A stretch of 64,000 nt of DNA from Echria macrotheca (Eukaryota > Ascomycota > Sordariomycetes > Sordariales > Schizotheciaceae), in the NCBI GenBank assembly GCA_030411725.1, contig MU839832.1, positions 744,001-808,000 of the forward strand, read 5' to 3'. The notes under the pieces are model-generated. The model was not told the DNA's origin and did not search any database. It was given only the letters and a program-made list of their open reading frames with translations. The position numbers and the translations under genes were made by a program. The stretch's first letter is position 1. Every line of letters begins with the position of its first letter. Shown here one piece after another: positions 10,842 through 22,319 of the stretch.

Positions 10842-13800
10842 CTAAGAAACATACGCGAAGTTTGACCCGCGACAAGCCAGCCAGAAATCCCTCACCACTT
10901 GGTTTGTCTGCCTGGCGCCTCTGAGCCTGCCATGTAGTTAGTGAATGGCACCATCGAGAATCTAGAGTTGGAGCTTACCCTAAAACCCTCTTCAAAAAGA
11001 CAGACTTGTCAGCTGCCGTCACATGAGAACTCGAAAGATCGCGCAAGGCTGATTCGAGCCACATCTGAGCCCGAGACTGCTGCACAACGAGCTTCTTCAG
11101 CGGATCACTCAGCTTGTCGAGCTCGCTCCGCATCGCGTTGCCGCCAATATTCCGAATGAGCGAGTTCGTAAACAGCGGACCCAGAGCCTCCATGGCCGAG
11201 GCAACCCTGCTCTGTAGGGCTGGGTCTTCCAACTTGAGGGAAATGAATACGCTCTGGATACCAGTCAGCTCAAGGCAAACACATTACACGAGAAAAGTTA
11301 CCCAGAAATCGGCTGCGGCACCCTTGGGAAGCGGTTCCTTGCCATCAAGCACCCGGAGGGTGAAAAGGAAGAAGAATTCAAGCAACTGCGAAGGTTGCTC
11401 AAACACCACACTGGGGTATTTTGGCAGAATCTTCTCGACGAGATTGATAGCGTTCTGGGTGATTTCCGTGTCACTCTCTGGTTCTACATACCGTTAGAAT
11501 TCAACCGATCCACCAACCGACAAACTCACCGGGAAGTGACTGAAGAATCGAAATGGCCCAGGGAAGAAGTCGAGCAAGGTGGCTGGGCACAAGCATTCTG
11601 GGACCTCGATATAGAGATCCGATGAACGAGCACGCGGTACTCAGAGTGGTGCCTAGCCTTGGAGCCGACACGGGCTGCTGTACAAAGTAATCGGTGACCA
11701 CATCCGGGGGAAATACAAACGGCCCCGGCTCCGTCTCTGAAAAGCCCGCCTTGAAAATGTTGCAGATCGTCTCTGCGATCTCCCCGCTGGTGTCAAACAT
11801 GGCCCGGGCCGCCACCATCAGTCTCACTATGCCGGCTTGGATCCCTGCCAGCCTTCCCTCTCGAGGGACAGGCGCGGTGTCGGAATCGAGTTCCACAACG
11901 TGCTCTTGAATGTCTTGCATGCCCTTCGCCATGCTAGAGATGCATCGCAGCGCCCTCAGGGCAATCTGTTTTGCGATTTCTTCAGGAGGGGGTATGGGCT
12001 GGGGGGCGGACCAGTTTTCCAGTCCCCTCGAGAAGTTGGGGTCGGAGAGGTCGAGGATATCGGGTTGCGCTTTCAGTTTCGCGGCGCGTTCGACGTCTTG
12101 CGACATATTCCCGTAGAGCTCTTCGAACATGGTCAACCGCAACGTCTCATCCTGGATGGCTTGTATGATGCATGCGATGGCGTGGACGATTTTCTCCTCG
12201 GTTATCGAATCCAGAACCTGGCCACTGCGGATCGTCCTGTAGTGGTTGATGAATGTGGCCGCCTCTCCGGTCAGTATGGAGCGACACGAGGAGCACAGGG
12301 TAGATATCGAACGAGCAGATGCTGCTCGGAGGGCGGAATCCTCAATAGCAGCAAAGAGAAGATTGAGAGAATGTGGTAGGAACTCGGAGTGCCGTTCAAA
12401 GTACTCGCAGTACTTTTCGATCAGCGACAGCCCGGTTTGTCGCAGACGTAGAGGAATTGGACCTGCGACTTGACCCACTAGGTTGAAGAAGGGGAGTGAG
12501 AAGACCCGGGATAGCTCGTTGTCGTACTTGGCCTCTTCGGTGACGCAGTCAGAGAGACCACCAAGACAGTACAGTGTAGCTTCGACTTCGGCCCACGACT
12601 GCTTTTGAAGTGACTCTAGATAGAGGTTGACGAAATAGGAGACCAGGGTGACACCGTTGAGGGTAAACAACGACTGAAGCATATCGATGACATCTTTCCT
12701 GATCTCAACGAACGCCTGTCGGTCTGCCGAATCCCATTGAGCAAACTCCTCGACGGGCGGCCATTGAATCTTTTGCCAGCAGTGCATGACTACATTCCTA
12801 AGATGGTCATCTGCGTACGGTCTCCAAGGTTGTGGCGCTCCCTCGTTCGAAAATGCGGTATCGACCATAGTTTCCACAAACACGGACCAAAAGTCGAGTG
12901 CGTTGACAAAGATCGGGTCATCCGAGACCAGGTATCCTTTCACGTTGAGAATGCCGACGAGATATCCAAGGAAGCTTTGTTTCTGCGGGTCGGTGCTTGT
13001 TATCAGATCCTGGACAGTTGCTTCGCCGTATGCCAGCATCAGCATGCCGTATAGCATGGCATCACGATCCCACGCGTCCTCTTTGAGCCGTGAGTAGTGC
13101 CCGTACCCCCACTGACTGTGAAATATGGTGAATACGGCTTCCTGCTGTGGCTTCGTAAGGAAAGTAGAGTAGTTTTGGAGGACCTCGGTAAACAGACCTG
13201 CAGTGTCCTCGAAGAGGTCGTCAAACGGGAAACACTTCATTGCAGGGGCCACCAGATTCCTTAGTGATTCCACGAGCGGGCCATTCTGCGGGACTCGCTG
13301 AGCGTACAAGATCCATGCCTAGTTCTGGTTAGCTACGGATCAGCTTATTCCCAAGGGTCGCTTACCTGATAGCAGGCCATCGCCTGTTTTGCGTAGCCCT
13401 CCGTGATTCTGTCGAAGGCACGAGCAAGCAGACAGGTGACGTCCGGTGTATTTCTCACCAGCCGTTCATTAATCTGGACACTAGAATAAGTTAGCATATA
13501 CAGAGCGGTGTTCTGGGGTGTCGACGTACAATTTTGGTGAGCTCATCTCCGTCTTGCCGACTTCTTCAACGAGCACAGTTGCGAAATGAATAGCAAGCGC
13601 CATCTTCTGCGCATCCAGGCCGGATACAAGGGTCGAAGTCTCAACAGAGTCGTCTAGCGCCTCGACAGGCGCGGTCCGTCCCAGGTCAAGGCAGGTTAGC
13701 AATTGTCGGACACATCTGGGCCAGACGTCCGAGAAGAAGATGTAGTGGGTGACCAGGGCTGAACAGAGCTTTTTGATGACAAAGTCGCCGGTACCGTCGC

Positions 13801-14098
13801 CCATGGACTGCAGAGTCCAGCCGATGGTGTTCTGAAGCAGCTCCTTGGCATCGTCTTCTGAGAGGTTCTTGTTTTCGAGGTTGAGCTTGACGATGATGGT
13901 CAGGGCGGCGAAGAATTTGGTGTTGTTGTCGGGCTGCAGCATCAGACTCTGCACCAGCTGCCATCCCTGGTCGGATTTTTGCAGTCTCTGGAGCACCTCT
14001 TGGATCATGCCTATCGTCTTGGGCGGGTTTGGCGCGTAAAGCGCCCGCACGAGGTGCAGCACCTCGTCAAGGCTTGTCGGGAGTGGGAGCGAATCCAT
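10842..14098 (-). CDS. KAP122: Karyopherin/importin-beta family, Kap122/importin-13 type
   Basis: Nuclear transport receptor made of HEAT repeats; the yeast homologue Kap122/Pdr6 imports TFIIA and other cargo. Exons on the minus strand: 14098-13530, 13480-13366, 13318-11530, 11477-11302, 11253-10979, 10926-10842; phases agree and give about 1002 residues. The N terminus (about residues 10-60) has the Kap122-type importin-beta N domain: a LYAPNPPKTIGMIQEVLQRLQKS-like first helix pair, then a KFFAALTIIVKLN segment. HEAT-type helices follow to the end; the last exon encodes the conserved ARQTNQVVRDFWLACRG. The gene shares a 1.37-kb divergent promoter with aminopeptidase P. Assignment to Kap122 rather than Mtr10/transportin-SR rests on the N- and C-terminal signatures; a close sister paralogue cannot be excluded. 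Confidence 0.85.
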
Positions 14099-15467
14099 GA
14101 TTGCTTTTCAATGTCAACATCGATTCATGGGCTGCAGTATTCATCGCCGAGTTCTATATTTACTCGGTGCTTCAAGTGGGGTGAGACGTACCTGAAAAAT
14201 CGGTGGATGCGTCCGATGTGTAGACTTGTGTGAGAAGTTGGCCGTGAGGCAGGCGCAACCCAAAATACCTCCACGGCAGTACTCAATGCTAGCGGATCCG
14301 TTCTACATGCCGTTGCTAGCACCAAGCCACAATTGGTACCGAATCAAAACCACTATGCGGGATCGATAAGTTTAAGAGGAGCTATTCATCTTTATTTGAA
14401 TAGACAGCAGATGTTGTAGTGGAACTTTGGGGACCTGTAGTTGGGAAGAGTTAACACCATGACCCGGTGCATGTATCCGCTTTCAGGCGCCGATACGTGA
14501 TATCTGCATTGAGTCGTGAGTTTCACCGAAAAACTAGCACCCTTTGCTTCATTGGAAAGAATAGCCAAACAATTTCAGGGTTCCAGAAAGAGAAGCTCCA
14601 AGAAACAAGACAAGCCGGCCGTGGTGAATTTTGGGGGTTCATCTTGTTCTCTGCCCATGGCTGGACGGTCGTGGAATAGTTGTGAAATCAGTCAGGCGGG
14701 CACCTGCCGTCAGACGGCAAGATTTCAACCATGAATCCAGACGCCCAGTTTTCTGATGCAGACGGCATTTTGTGACTCCTGTGATACAGAGAGATAGAAA
14801 CCCTCTTTCTTCTCCAGTACTAAAATCCACGCCAGTCATGCAGAAGGTGGCTTTCCTTTGACACAGCTGGATGCAGAACACTCAAGGGTCAGGTAACGCA
14901 CTAACATTCGTTCCGAAGTTGTACTGCGGGCACTACATGAGATCACCAAACTCCATTCACCACCCATCTGAACAGAAGTCATTGTACTTTCCATCATCAG
15001 CTACCCAAAGGACAGAACAGGAACTACCCTTTCCGCGCCCCGGGATGGGGCAAACTCGAATCCTTTGGGACTTGGCTGTTTGGCAGGCGAGCAGGGGTTC
15101 AGGGCGGGGGCGGGGCAACGGCTAACGAATTGCCTCTTTGAAGAGCTTTACGCCCACCCAAGTACCCCATAGCTCCCTATCTCGGCCTCGACTCCCCGCG
15201 CATTTGTCCACGGGTTGCACGCGTTACCCGGTGTGGTGTACCTACTTAAGAAGGTTGCTTGCTATGCCCGCTCGTTTAAGCTGTGCCCGGGTCTGCTGTG
15301 CGGTATAAATGCCAGCTCTTCCTTGCTTCCCCCCTTTCACTTCTCCCTTGCGAACTCTGGCAGTTCGTTTTCTTTCATGCAAGAGATCCGCCCCCGTCAA
15401 TAACGTCTTGATCCGCAGCCCCTCCCGAGCTACCGCCGTCCGCTACTTTACACCACCCTGCCAAGAC
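14099..15467. promoter_or_regulatory. Divergent KAP122/AMPP promoter region
   Basis: No gene supported. A TATA-like TATAAATG lies at 15304-15311, about 160 bp before the favoured aminopeptidase start, within a CT-rich leader (about 15320-15360). The stretch from about 14400 to 15000 is lower in GC and has no recognisable element. Confidence 0.45.
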
Positions 15468-17418
15468 ATGGAGACGGTCAACACCAGTGCCCGACTAGCC
15501 GCCTTGCGGTCGTTGATGAAGGAGCGCGGCGTTGACGTCTATGGTACGCTTGTTCCCTTCTCTCGATATGGTGTGCTAATGTATACTTCTGTACAGTTGT
15601 TCCTTCGGAAGATAGCCACGCCTCCGAGTACATCGCCGACTGCGACGGTCGTCGTCAGTTCATCTCGGGATTTAGTGGCTCGGCGGGAACCGCGGTCGTC
15701 AGTCTGGACAAGGCGGCGCTCGCCACGGATGGCCGGTACTTCAACCAAGCTTCCAAGCAGCTAGACACGAACTGGCACCTGTTGAAGACAGGCCAACAGG
15801 ATGTGCCAACATGGCAAGAATGGACGGCAGACGAAGCGGCAGACGGCAAAACCGTTGGCGTCGATCCCATGCTGATATCAAGCTCTATCGCGGAAAAGCT
15901 GAATGAGAATATCAAGAAGAACGGCGGAAAAGGCCTCGAAGCCGTGGCGGAGAACCTTGTCGACCTGGTCTGGGGTTCGGACCGACCACCGCGCCCAAGC
16001 CAACCCGTTACTCTCTTGCCCGAGAAGAATGCCGGCAAAGACACTGCCACAAAGCTAGCCGACCTGCGCAAGGAGCTGGAGAAGAAGAAATTGGCTGGAT
16101 TTGTCATCTCGCTGCTTGATGAGATTGCGTGGCTCTTCAACCTTCGCGGTAGCGACATCACGTATAACCCTGTCTTCTTTTCGTATGCAATTGTCACCCC
16201 GGACAGCGCGACTCTCTATATCGACTCTTCAAAGCTCAACTCCGAATGCCAGGACTACCTAGCAGCCAACAAGGTGGCTGTGAAGCCGTACGATGATCTT
16301 TTTGCGGATACCAAGGCGCTGGCCAGCCAGGCCGCGGCCAACGGCGACTCGACTGCGCCCAAGAAGTATGCTATTTCGACCAAGGGATCATGGGCGCTCA
16401 AGCTTGCCCTCGGGGGGAGCAAGCTTGTGGATGAGATCAGAAGTCCGGTGGGAGATGCCAAGGCGGTGAAGAACGAGACGGAGTTGAATGGCATGAGAAA
16501 CTGCCATATCCGAGACGGCGCAGCACTGACAAAGTTCTTTGCTTGGCTTGAGGATCAGCTCATCAACCAAAAAGCTGTGCTGGATGAAGTAGCGGCTGCC
16601 GACAAGCTGGAGGAGTTCCGTTCGAAGCAAGAGCATTTCGTCGGCCTCTCTTTCGACACTATCTCATCGACCGGCCCCAATGCTGCTGTTATCCACTACA
16701 AGCCTGAACGCGGAAACTGCTCCGTCATAGACCCGAATGCGATCTACCTTTGCGACTCAGGAGCACAGTATCTGGATGGCACAACAGACACCACAAGGAC
16801 ATTACATTTCGGAACACCCTCAGCGGCCGAGAAGACGGCGTATACTCTTGTGTTGAAGGGGAACGTTGCCCTTGATACGGCCGTGTTTCCCAAGGGCACA
16901 AGTGGGTTCGCGATTGATAGCTTCGCCCGACAGTTCCTCTGGGTAAGATCTGAATTTTTCTCGATATGTATGATTTGGCTGACGGTCTGCAGAAAATGGG
17001 CCTTGATTATCGGCATGGAACCGGCCACGGCGTGGGATCTTTCCTGAATGTGCACGAAGGCCCCATTGGCATCGGCACGCGAAAGCAGTACATTGACGTA
17101 CCGCTGGCGGCTGGAAACGTTCTCTCGATCGAGCCCGGGTATTACGAAGACGGCGCGTATGGAATCCGAATTGAAAACATCGCCATTGTGCGCGAAGCTA
17201 AGACGAAATTTTCTTTCGGCGACAAGCCCTATCTCGGATTCGAGCACGTCACGATGGTGCCATACTGCCGAAAGCTCATTGACGAGACACTCCTGACGGC
17301 AGAAGAGAAGAAGTGGCTCAACGACTCCAACGACGAAATCAGGGCAAAGACGGAGCACTTCTTCAAGGATGATCCGCTCACCCTCAACTGGTTGATTCGT
17401 GAAACGCAACCGTTCTAG
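15468..17418 (+). CDS. AMPP: Xaa-Pro aminopeptidase (aminopeptidase P, M24B)
   Basis: Removes the N-terminal residue from peptides with proline in second position; a dinuclear Mn enzyme. Exons 15468-15543, 15597-16942, 16993-17418 give about 615 residues, matching cytosolic AMPP. Two creatinase-like N domains precede the catalytic pita-bread domain. Expected metal ligands are all present by alignment: Asp412 (CDSGAQY), Asp423 (GTTDTTRT), His486 (GTGHGVG), Glu521 (SIEPGYY) and Glu535 (IRIENI). The start METVNTS at 15468 is the family norm. An in-frame ATG at 15309 would add 53 basic, acid-poor residues resembling a mitochondrial presequence, but that ATG sits inside the TATAAATG element, so transcripts may start after it. 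Convergent with the FUN14-family gene, 57 bp apart. Confidence 0.94.
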
Positions 17419-17475
17419 GCTAGGTCTTGACAGAGTCGGCCACCCAATCATCAACCAGCACCACACCACAGAAGC

Positions 17476-18032
17476 TTAGAATGACATGAAGGCGGAAAGA
17501 GCAAATGTTATCCCAAAAGCGATCTTGAAGGTGGTATTGGATCGCAATGCGGTCAGGATGCGGGATGACTGGAGCCTGTTCTTTAACTTGAGGTGTCCGA
17601 TGAGGTCGATGCCATAGCGGGCGGCAACCTGGGGTAATGTTAGTACCTATTGAGTGTACCTGTCCTAGACAATCACGTACCTGGATAGAAACAATACCAA
17701 TACCCATAAGTAGGACCAATGTTTTGGAGAAGACACTGACAAGCAGTCCCGTGACGAACCCTAGGCCGCTAAGCATGGTGTTTTGAGTATGCAACTATAA
17801 GCCTACCAGCTAAACTTCCTCCCGAAAGCTGCTTGATGACATCTGGACTGAGCATATCTTTTCTTTGCCGGTGATCTGGGCCATCTGAGAACTGGCGGCG
17901 GGTTGTCGTTGGAGGAGCGTCGAATCGCATAGGCTGCTGTCGCTTCAACAGCACCAGCCCCGATGTCAGCCCTACCCCAATGGGAAGAGCGTTCCGACGG
18001 AGGACGGCTCGGCAGAGTGGAAGGGTAGCCAT
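17476..18032 (-). CDS. FUN14-family membrane protein
   Basis: Small FUN14-domain protein, expected in the mitochondrial outer membrane; animal members (FUNDC1) act in mitophagy, while fungal roles are little known. Exons on the minus strand: 18032-17807, 17760-17681, 17628-17476, about 152 residues. The first 50 residues are basic with a hydrophobic stretch. The FUN14 domain (about 70-150) holds LSGGSLAGFVTGLLVSVFSK, a second hydrophobic helix (LVLLMGIGIVSIQ) and a C-terminal helix (IAFGITFALSAFMSF). Splicing restores the conserved SLAG-FVTGL junction across a 46-nt intron, one of the shortest here. Shares a 388-bp divergent promoter with the next gene. Confidence 0.87.
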
Positions 18033-18420
18033 GATTGCTCAAATATGAATAACCTCTCGATTTGACTGAAGCGGAGGACGTACGTGTACTCTGCTCGTAC
18101 AGGTCGTCGTGAATCGTCCAGAACATGTGACGTAATGGTCCCTGACAGCCCGCCCCACAGGAGCTCGAGGGTCCGTGCAGTTGAACCCCAAAAGCAAAGA
18201 CAGGGGGAGTGGGAGCACTGACCACAGCCCCGCGAATTTTCTGCGACGCGTCCGCTCTCTGCGCAGAACAATGTTGTTGCTTTGACGCGTCCTGTGCCTC
18301 GATTCGGTCTGCTCACACCAACACCGCAGCCAGGGCCTGACTGACAACATCAGCACTCGCCAACGTTGAATTCGGAAGACAACTCACACAAGTCATCGGC
18401 AATAAAGAACGACCCACACA
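18033..18420. promoter_or_regulatory. Divergent promoter, FUN14-family gene and 18421 gene
   Basis: Holds both promoters. GC-rich, with no clear TATA box. No coding feature supported. Confidence 0.45.
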
Positions 18421-20238
18421 ATGCCGCGACCCAAGCGATCTCGAGTCGCGCCCTCGCGAGCCAAAGCAGCGCAGAGACAGCAGTCCTCGGCATCCCCTCC
18501 GCCTGTCGCAAAACCTTTGGCTGCTCCGCCGCCCCGAGCACCAAGTAGTGATATCTACGATGTTAGCGACCGCGAGAAGGAGCGCTTGGCTGAAGCCCGC
18601 GCCCGCAAGAGTCTCAATGTGGATTCGAAACAGGCGAACGCCTTGGAGGCATCGAAGCGCAGACGAGACAAGGCATTGGAGAAGCTAGACGACATCACGT
18701 CCACAACCAAGCCGAGCGCAACATCAGCTCCCGATCAGAGCCCTGAAATTGAGTACAGTCGCAGAGATTCAACCACGCTAGCAGGGACGCGCGCGCCCCG
18801 GCTCACGGACGCATCAGGACTGGACCTGGACGACGATATCTTTGGTAATCTGGACGACAGCTTAGATGATAGTCGCGACGACACGCAGAGTGCGCATCAA
18901 TCCCGGTCTACTGACACGTCGTCTTTCAATGTCGCCATGTTCCGACGCAGACCTCGCCAGTCGAGCATTGTTGGCAAAGACGACGCGCCAATTCGTCCCA
19001 GCAGCCGCGGTCCCAACACGCCCAGCATTACTTCTCATCTCAACCTTGGTCGCTTCAAGCGCCGCCAGCGTGAGCCGAGCATTCTGGGAACTGCTCAGAA
19101 GGGCAGCGCGCAGCGGCCACAGTCGCAGGCTTCCAACTATGGAAGTGTTATGGGTGACGATGACTCGGGTCCCGAGGATGAATCAACCCCGATGGATAAG
19201 ACGAAGCGTCTCTCCGGGGTGTCGAGGCAAGCCCGCAGCTCGAGGGATAGCTCCCCGACTCTCCCAACGCGAAAACGCAAATCTCTCGAGTGTCACAGCG
19301 GCAGAGAAAAACGGCCAGCGCTTGAAGACGAAGCCATCCACCAGTCGATCGAGGTCCCAAGCAGTCCGCCGCTGGCTTCCTCGCCGCGCCTGCCAATGTG
19401 CGATGTGCCCTCTACGCCAAGCCAGATCGACCCCGACATGGCACCGCCAGCCAGCAGCTCTTCTGACGAAGGAAGCCCGGTCATATGGCCTTCACTGGAT
19501 TCACTCGCCCATAGGGTCTACCGTAAGCCGGCAACAGCTATACGGGTTGCGACACCCGAGACTGAGGGCGGGGCGTCTGACATGTCCTCGCCGCCTTCGC
19601 TCACCCATTCCCCTAATTTTGGACCGGCACGAACAAGAGCGAAGAAGAAGCCGGCGCCGGGTGCCCCACCACCCAAAGTCACGACGGCGGAGCTCACGGC
19701 CCTCCTGCCGCGTCGACGACAGGTATCGAATAAGAGGAAAAACCACGATGCTTTTGATCTGGAAAGCTCGGATGAGACGGATCGTGGTCATGATGAGGAC
19801 GAGCTCTCGTACGCTGCTGACACGCGAACAATTGCCGCCAGGAAACGGCGGGCTGCGCTGGCGCAGAAGGGAGCCACGAATCGGGGTGCGCAGAAGTCGT
19901 CAGGGGAGAAGGAGAACAGCGCAGAGGCGACAGACAAGGGCCAGAAGAAGAAGCCCGTGGTGCGGACGTACGGGACGCGCAGCTCCGACAAGGAGAACGA
20001 AGAGGATCAAGACGACGAAGAAGAGACGGATCACGGCGATGTGATTGAGCTCGGCAGCGAGGCCGAGGATGACCAGCCAGAGCCGCCGTCGGAAAATACG
20101 GAGACGAGCCAGATGATGGAGGAGCGGCTGGGGGTTGAGCTGAAGAATGCGGCCAAGAAGTTTAAGGAGGTGGATAAGTGGGAGTTGGCTTTTGAGGAGG
20201 TCATTGAGAGCTCGGATCCGCTGCCCGAGGGGAGGTGA
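18421..20238 (+). CDS. Unknown Ser/Arg/Lys-rich protein with paired basic motifs
   Basis: I do not recognise the family with confidence. Intronless, 605 residues, starting MPRPKRSRVAP. Visible parts: a basic, Pro/Ala-rich N terminus; a charged helix near residues 45-80; an acidic DLDDDIFGNLDDSLDD patch (about 138-155); two related motifs 38 residues apart, FRRRPRQSSIVG (about 174) and FKRRQREPSILG (about 212); many SP/TP sites; a LTALLPRRR motif (about 422-432); acidic and Lys-rich low-complexity regions; and a C-terminal amphipathic helix (AKKFKEVDKWELAFEEV). Basic clusters (TRKRKS, ARKRRAAL) look like nuclear localisation signals. The composition and motif style suggest a chromatin or kinetochore-associated nuclear protein, but this is inference. 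Open frame and codon bias make it a real gene. Confidence 0.85.
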   Translation: MPRPKRSRVAPSRAKAAQRQQSSASPPPVAKPLAAPPPRAPSSDIYDVSDREKERLAEARARKSLNVDSKQANALEASKRRRDKALEKLDDITSTTKPSATSAPDQSPEIEYSRRDSTTLAGTRAPRLTDASGLDLDDDIFGNLDDSLDDSRDDTQSAHQSRSTDTSSFNVAMFRRRPRQSSIVGKDDAPIRPSSRGPNTPSITSHLNLGRFKRRQREPSILGTAQKGSAQRPQSQASNYGSVMGDDDSGPEDESTPMDKTKRLSGVSRQARSSRDSSPTLPTRKRKSLECHSGREKRPALEDEAIHQSIEVPSSPPLASSPRLPMCDVPSTPSQIDPDMAPPASSSSDEGSPVIWPSLDSLAHRVYRKPATAIRVATPETEGGASDMSSPPSLTHSPNFGPARTRAKKKPAPGAPPPKVTTAELTALLPRRRQVSNKRKNHDAFDLESSDETDRGHDEDELSYAADTRTIAARKRRAALAQKGATNRGAQKSSGEKENSAEATDKGQKKKPVVRTYGTRSSDKENEEDQDDEEETDHGDVIELGSEAEDDQPEPPSENTETSQMMEERLGVELKNAAKKFKEVDKWELAFEEVIESSDPLPEGR

Positions 20239-20624
20239 TTACCTGCTTGGTTGAGTGTGGTTTTTTTGGGGAGGTTGCGGTGGGATTTACAGTGGAGGTG
20301 GGAGCCTCAGCGGTGGGGATTTCTTTGATTTTATGTTGATGGAGTTTCTACGATGATCACGGGTTATATCCGGGAAGGTTGTTGGAGTAGGAACAAGGAC
20401 TGCAAGTCTGGACAGCGAATGGGCACGGATGAATGGGAAAGGGTTGAGCTGGACCGGCGTAGGTGTGTGGTGCAAGATCATTCAATTCATTTCGTTACAC
20501 ATCGTTTTACCATGACCAAATGAGTCCTTTCCCAGATCTATGTCCGCGACTCCTAATACCCCAACGCCAAAATGATATAACTCCCGGCTTGTAATGCAGG
20601 TTTTCTTTGACTTATGACCGGGTA
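20239..20624. other. Intergenic, convergent 3' flanks
   Basis: Lies between the stop codons of the unknown 605-residue gene and TIP41. No feature seen. Confidence 0.5.
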
Positions 20625-21540
20625 TCATGAAGCAGAACCGAGCGAGACGCTCTCTAGAATGTGATCGACAACGGGTAGGAGGTTCGCAACTTGATTCGAG
20701 TCCCGGAGGGCGATGGTGATGGCATCGGGCATGAGGCCCGTCATTAGTAGATTCTGTTTCTCGGTCATTCATATTAGCCGTCGTCCACCAGCAAGTCGAG
20801 ATGGAAGGAAAGTAAACAAAAAAACCAACCCTCTTGACATTCTCAAACTTGTCCTCGCGCGCCGTATACTCCCGAATCACCTTATCCGTCTCAAAGTCGA
20901 CATAAACCCTCGTATCCCGCACCCTCACCACGACATTATCCAGCCGCATAAACAGCCGACAGAGCAACAGCATGCGCTGCGGCATGACGCGGAACTTGAC
21001 GCTGAGGATACTAATCCCGTTGTCGTCGAGCTCGCTCTCGTACAGGACGACCTCGTCGGCAAACAAGATCGGGTCCCTCCTCTTGAGCAGTTCCAGCGGA
21101 ATCTTGTCCTCGTCCGACTTTTGCAGCTGCCGCCCTCCTTGTTGGGGGGACTCCGTCCCGCGGTAGTCCGTCGAATAGCTCCAGTCGTACGGCTTGACCA
21201 CCTCCGAGATGCCCGCGCTCGTCCGCTCGCGGCTGCTGCTCCACTCGCCCGCGTACGCCACGCGCAGCATGCGCTCGCCCGTCTTGTCGACCAGGTCGAG
21301 CGCCGCCTCGGCCGTGAACGAGATGGACCAGCCCGAGGGGTCGTGGGTTATGTTTACCAAATTGTCGCCGAAGATCATCTCGGGGATCGGCAGGCCGCCG
21401 AGGCGCGTTGACATGGCTTCGATGGGCGCCGATTTGAGGATCGGGAGCTTGCGGGCGGATATGGTGAAGTTGCGCTGGCGGTGGGTTGCTGTCGCCGCGG
21501 CGGGGGTGGGGAAGGGTTCGTTTGGGGAGTCTCGGTTCAT
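20625..21540 (-). CDS. TIP41: TIP41-like PP2A/TOR pathway regulator
   Basis: TIP41 family: binds Tap42 or PP2A-type phosphatase catalytic subunits and modulates TOR signalling in the cytoplasm. Exons 21540-20830 and 20753-20625 give about 279 residues. Family landmarks: FTISARKLPILKSAPIEAMS near the N terminus (about 25-45), LPEM-type PIPEMIFGDN (about 50-60), WSYSTDYRG (about 120), IPLELLKRRDPILFADEV (about 147-165), and FRVMPQRMLLLCRLFMRLD (about 180-200), followed by DTRVYVDF. The short last exon supplies the C-terminal NLLMTGLMPDAIT helix. The start at 21540 gives a short Pro-rich tail before the domain; an in-frame upstream extension is open but has no ATG support. Divergent from Aurora kinase. 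Confidence 0.93.
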
Positions 21541-22319
21541 TTTTGCGGTCTGAGAGGTTGGGAGCTGGGGAGGTGGTGGTCTAGTTGAGGGTTGGCGTTG
21601 AGGTTGAGGCCCGGTCTGTGAGCGTTGGAGCTGTGAGAGCTTTGGATGGCGGGGTTTGGTGTAGCGCGGGGCAGTTGCAGGCGCGGGGCGGTTCGTACTG
21701 CAGAAAGGGACTTGGACTTGTGGCCTGTGTACACTACAGATTGGGTAGTTAAAGATCAACAACTTTGCTTTGAGCTACCAGATAGTTACTCAGTGACCCT
21801 GCATGCTTTACTTCGCTTTGAAATCTCCCGCCAGGATATCTGAACGACTCGCAGAGAGGCTCTTGCACGACAAAACGTTCCCTTCCCTGAGGCGCATCGA
21901 CGGACTCCGGATGCAATACAGCTACGGCGCCTCCTGAATGGATGCACTTCCCGAACTCCAAGTCAGATGGCCGCGACGTAAGTCTGTATTCTCACAGAGA
22001 TCTCTTCAGAATACAAAATCCAAGCGCAACATCCCGATCGGTTCGGAGTTCAAGTTTCAGGGTTGTCTGTGCACCCTTGCAAGCCTTGCGAACCCTAGCG
22101 CTGTGAGACACCGGTTGCTAGGCAACGCCCCAGGTCGGCGGGTAAACACCCCCAGAGCGCCGCATTTCATCCCGCAAGTTCCCCATTGACAACCACACCG
22201 GCAAAACTTCCTCGAGACTACCGTTGCTGCCACGCGAAAGGCTGTGACGAGTCGACAACTCCCCGATCTGTCAATCGTTTCCCACCTTCATTCCTCCCAA
22301 CTCAGTTCACTCCCCGAAA
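21541..22319. promoter_or_regulatory. Divergent TIP41/Aurora promoter
   Basis: About 780 bp between divergent start codons. It is more AT-rich near 21740-21860. The sequence cggttgctaggcaacg near 22110 contains the inverted repeat GTTGC-TAG-GCAAC. No gene seen. Confidence 0.4.

Noticed and set aside
15309..15467. Aminopeptidase start at 15309 as the main start
   Set aside because: The ATG lies in a TATA element and the family starts at the METVNTS equivalent; kept as a possible alternative only.
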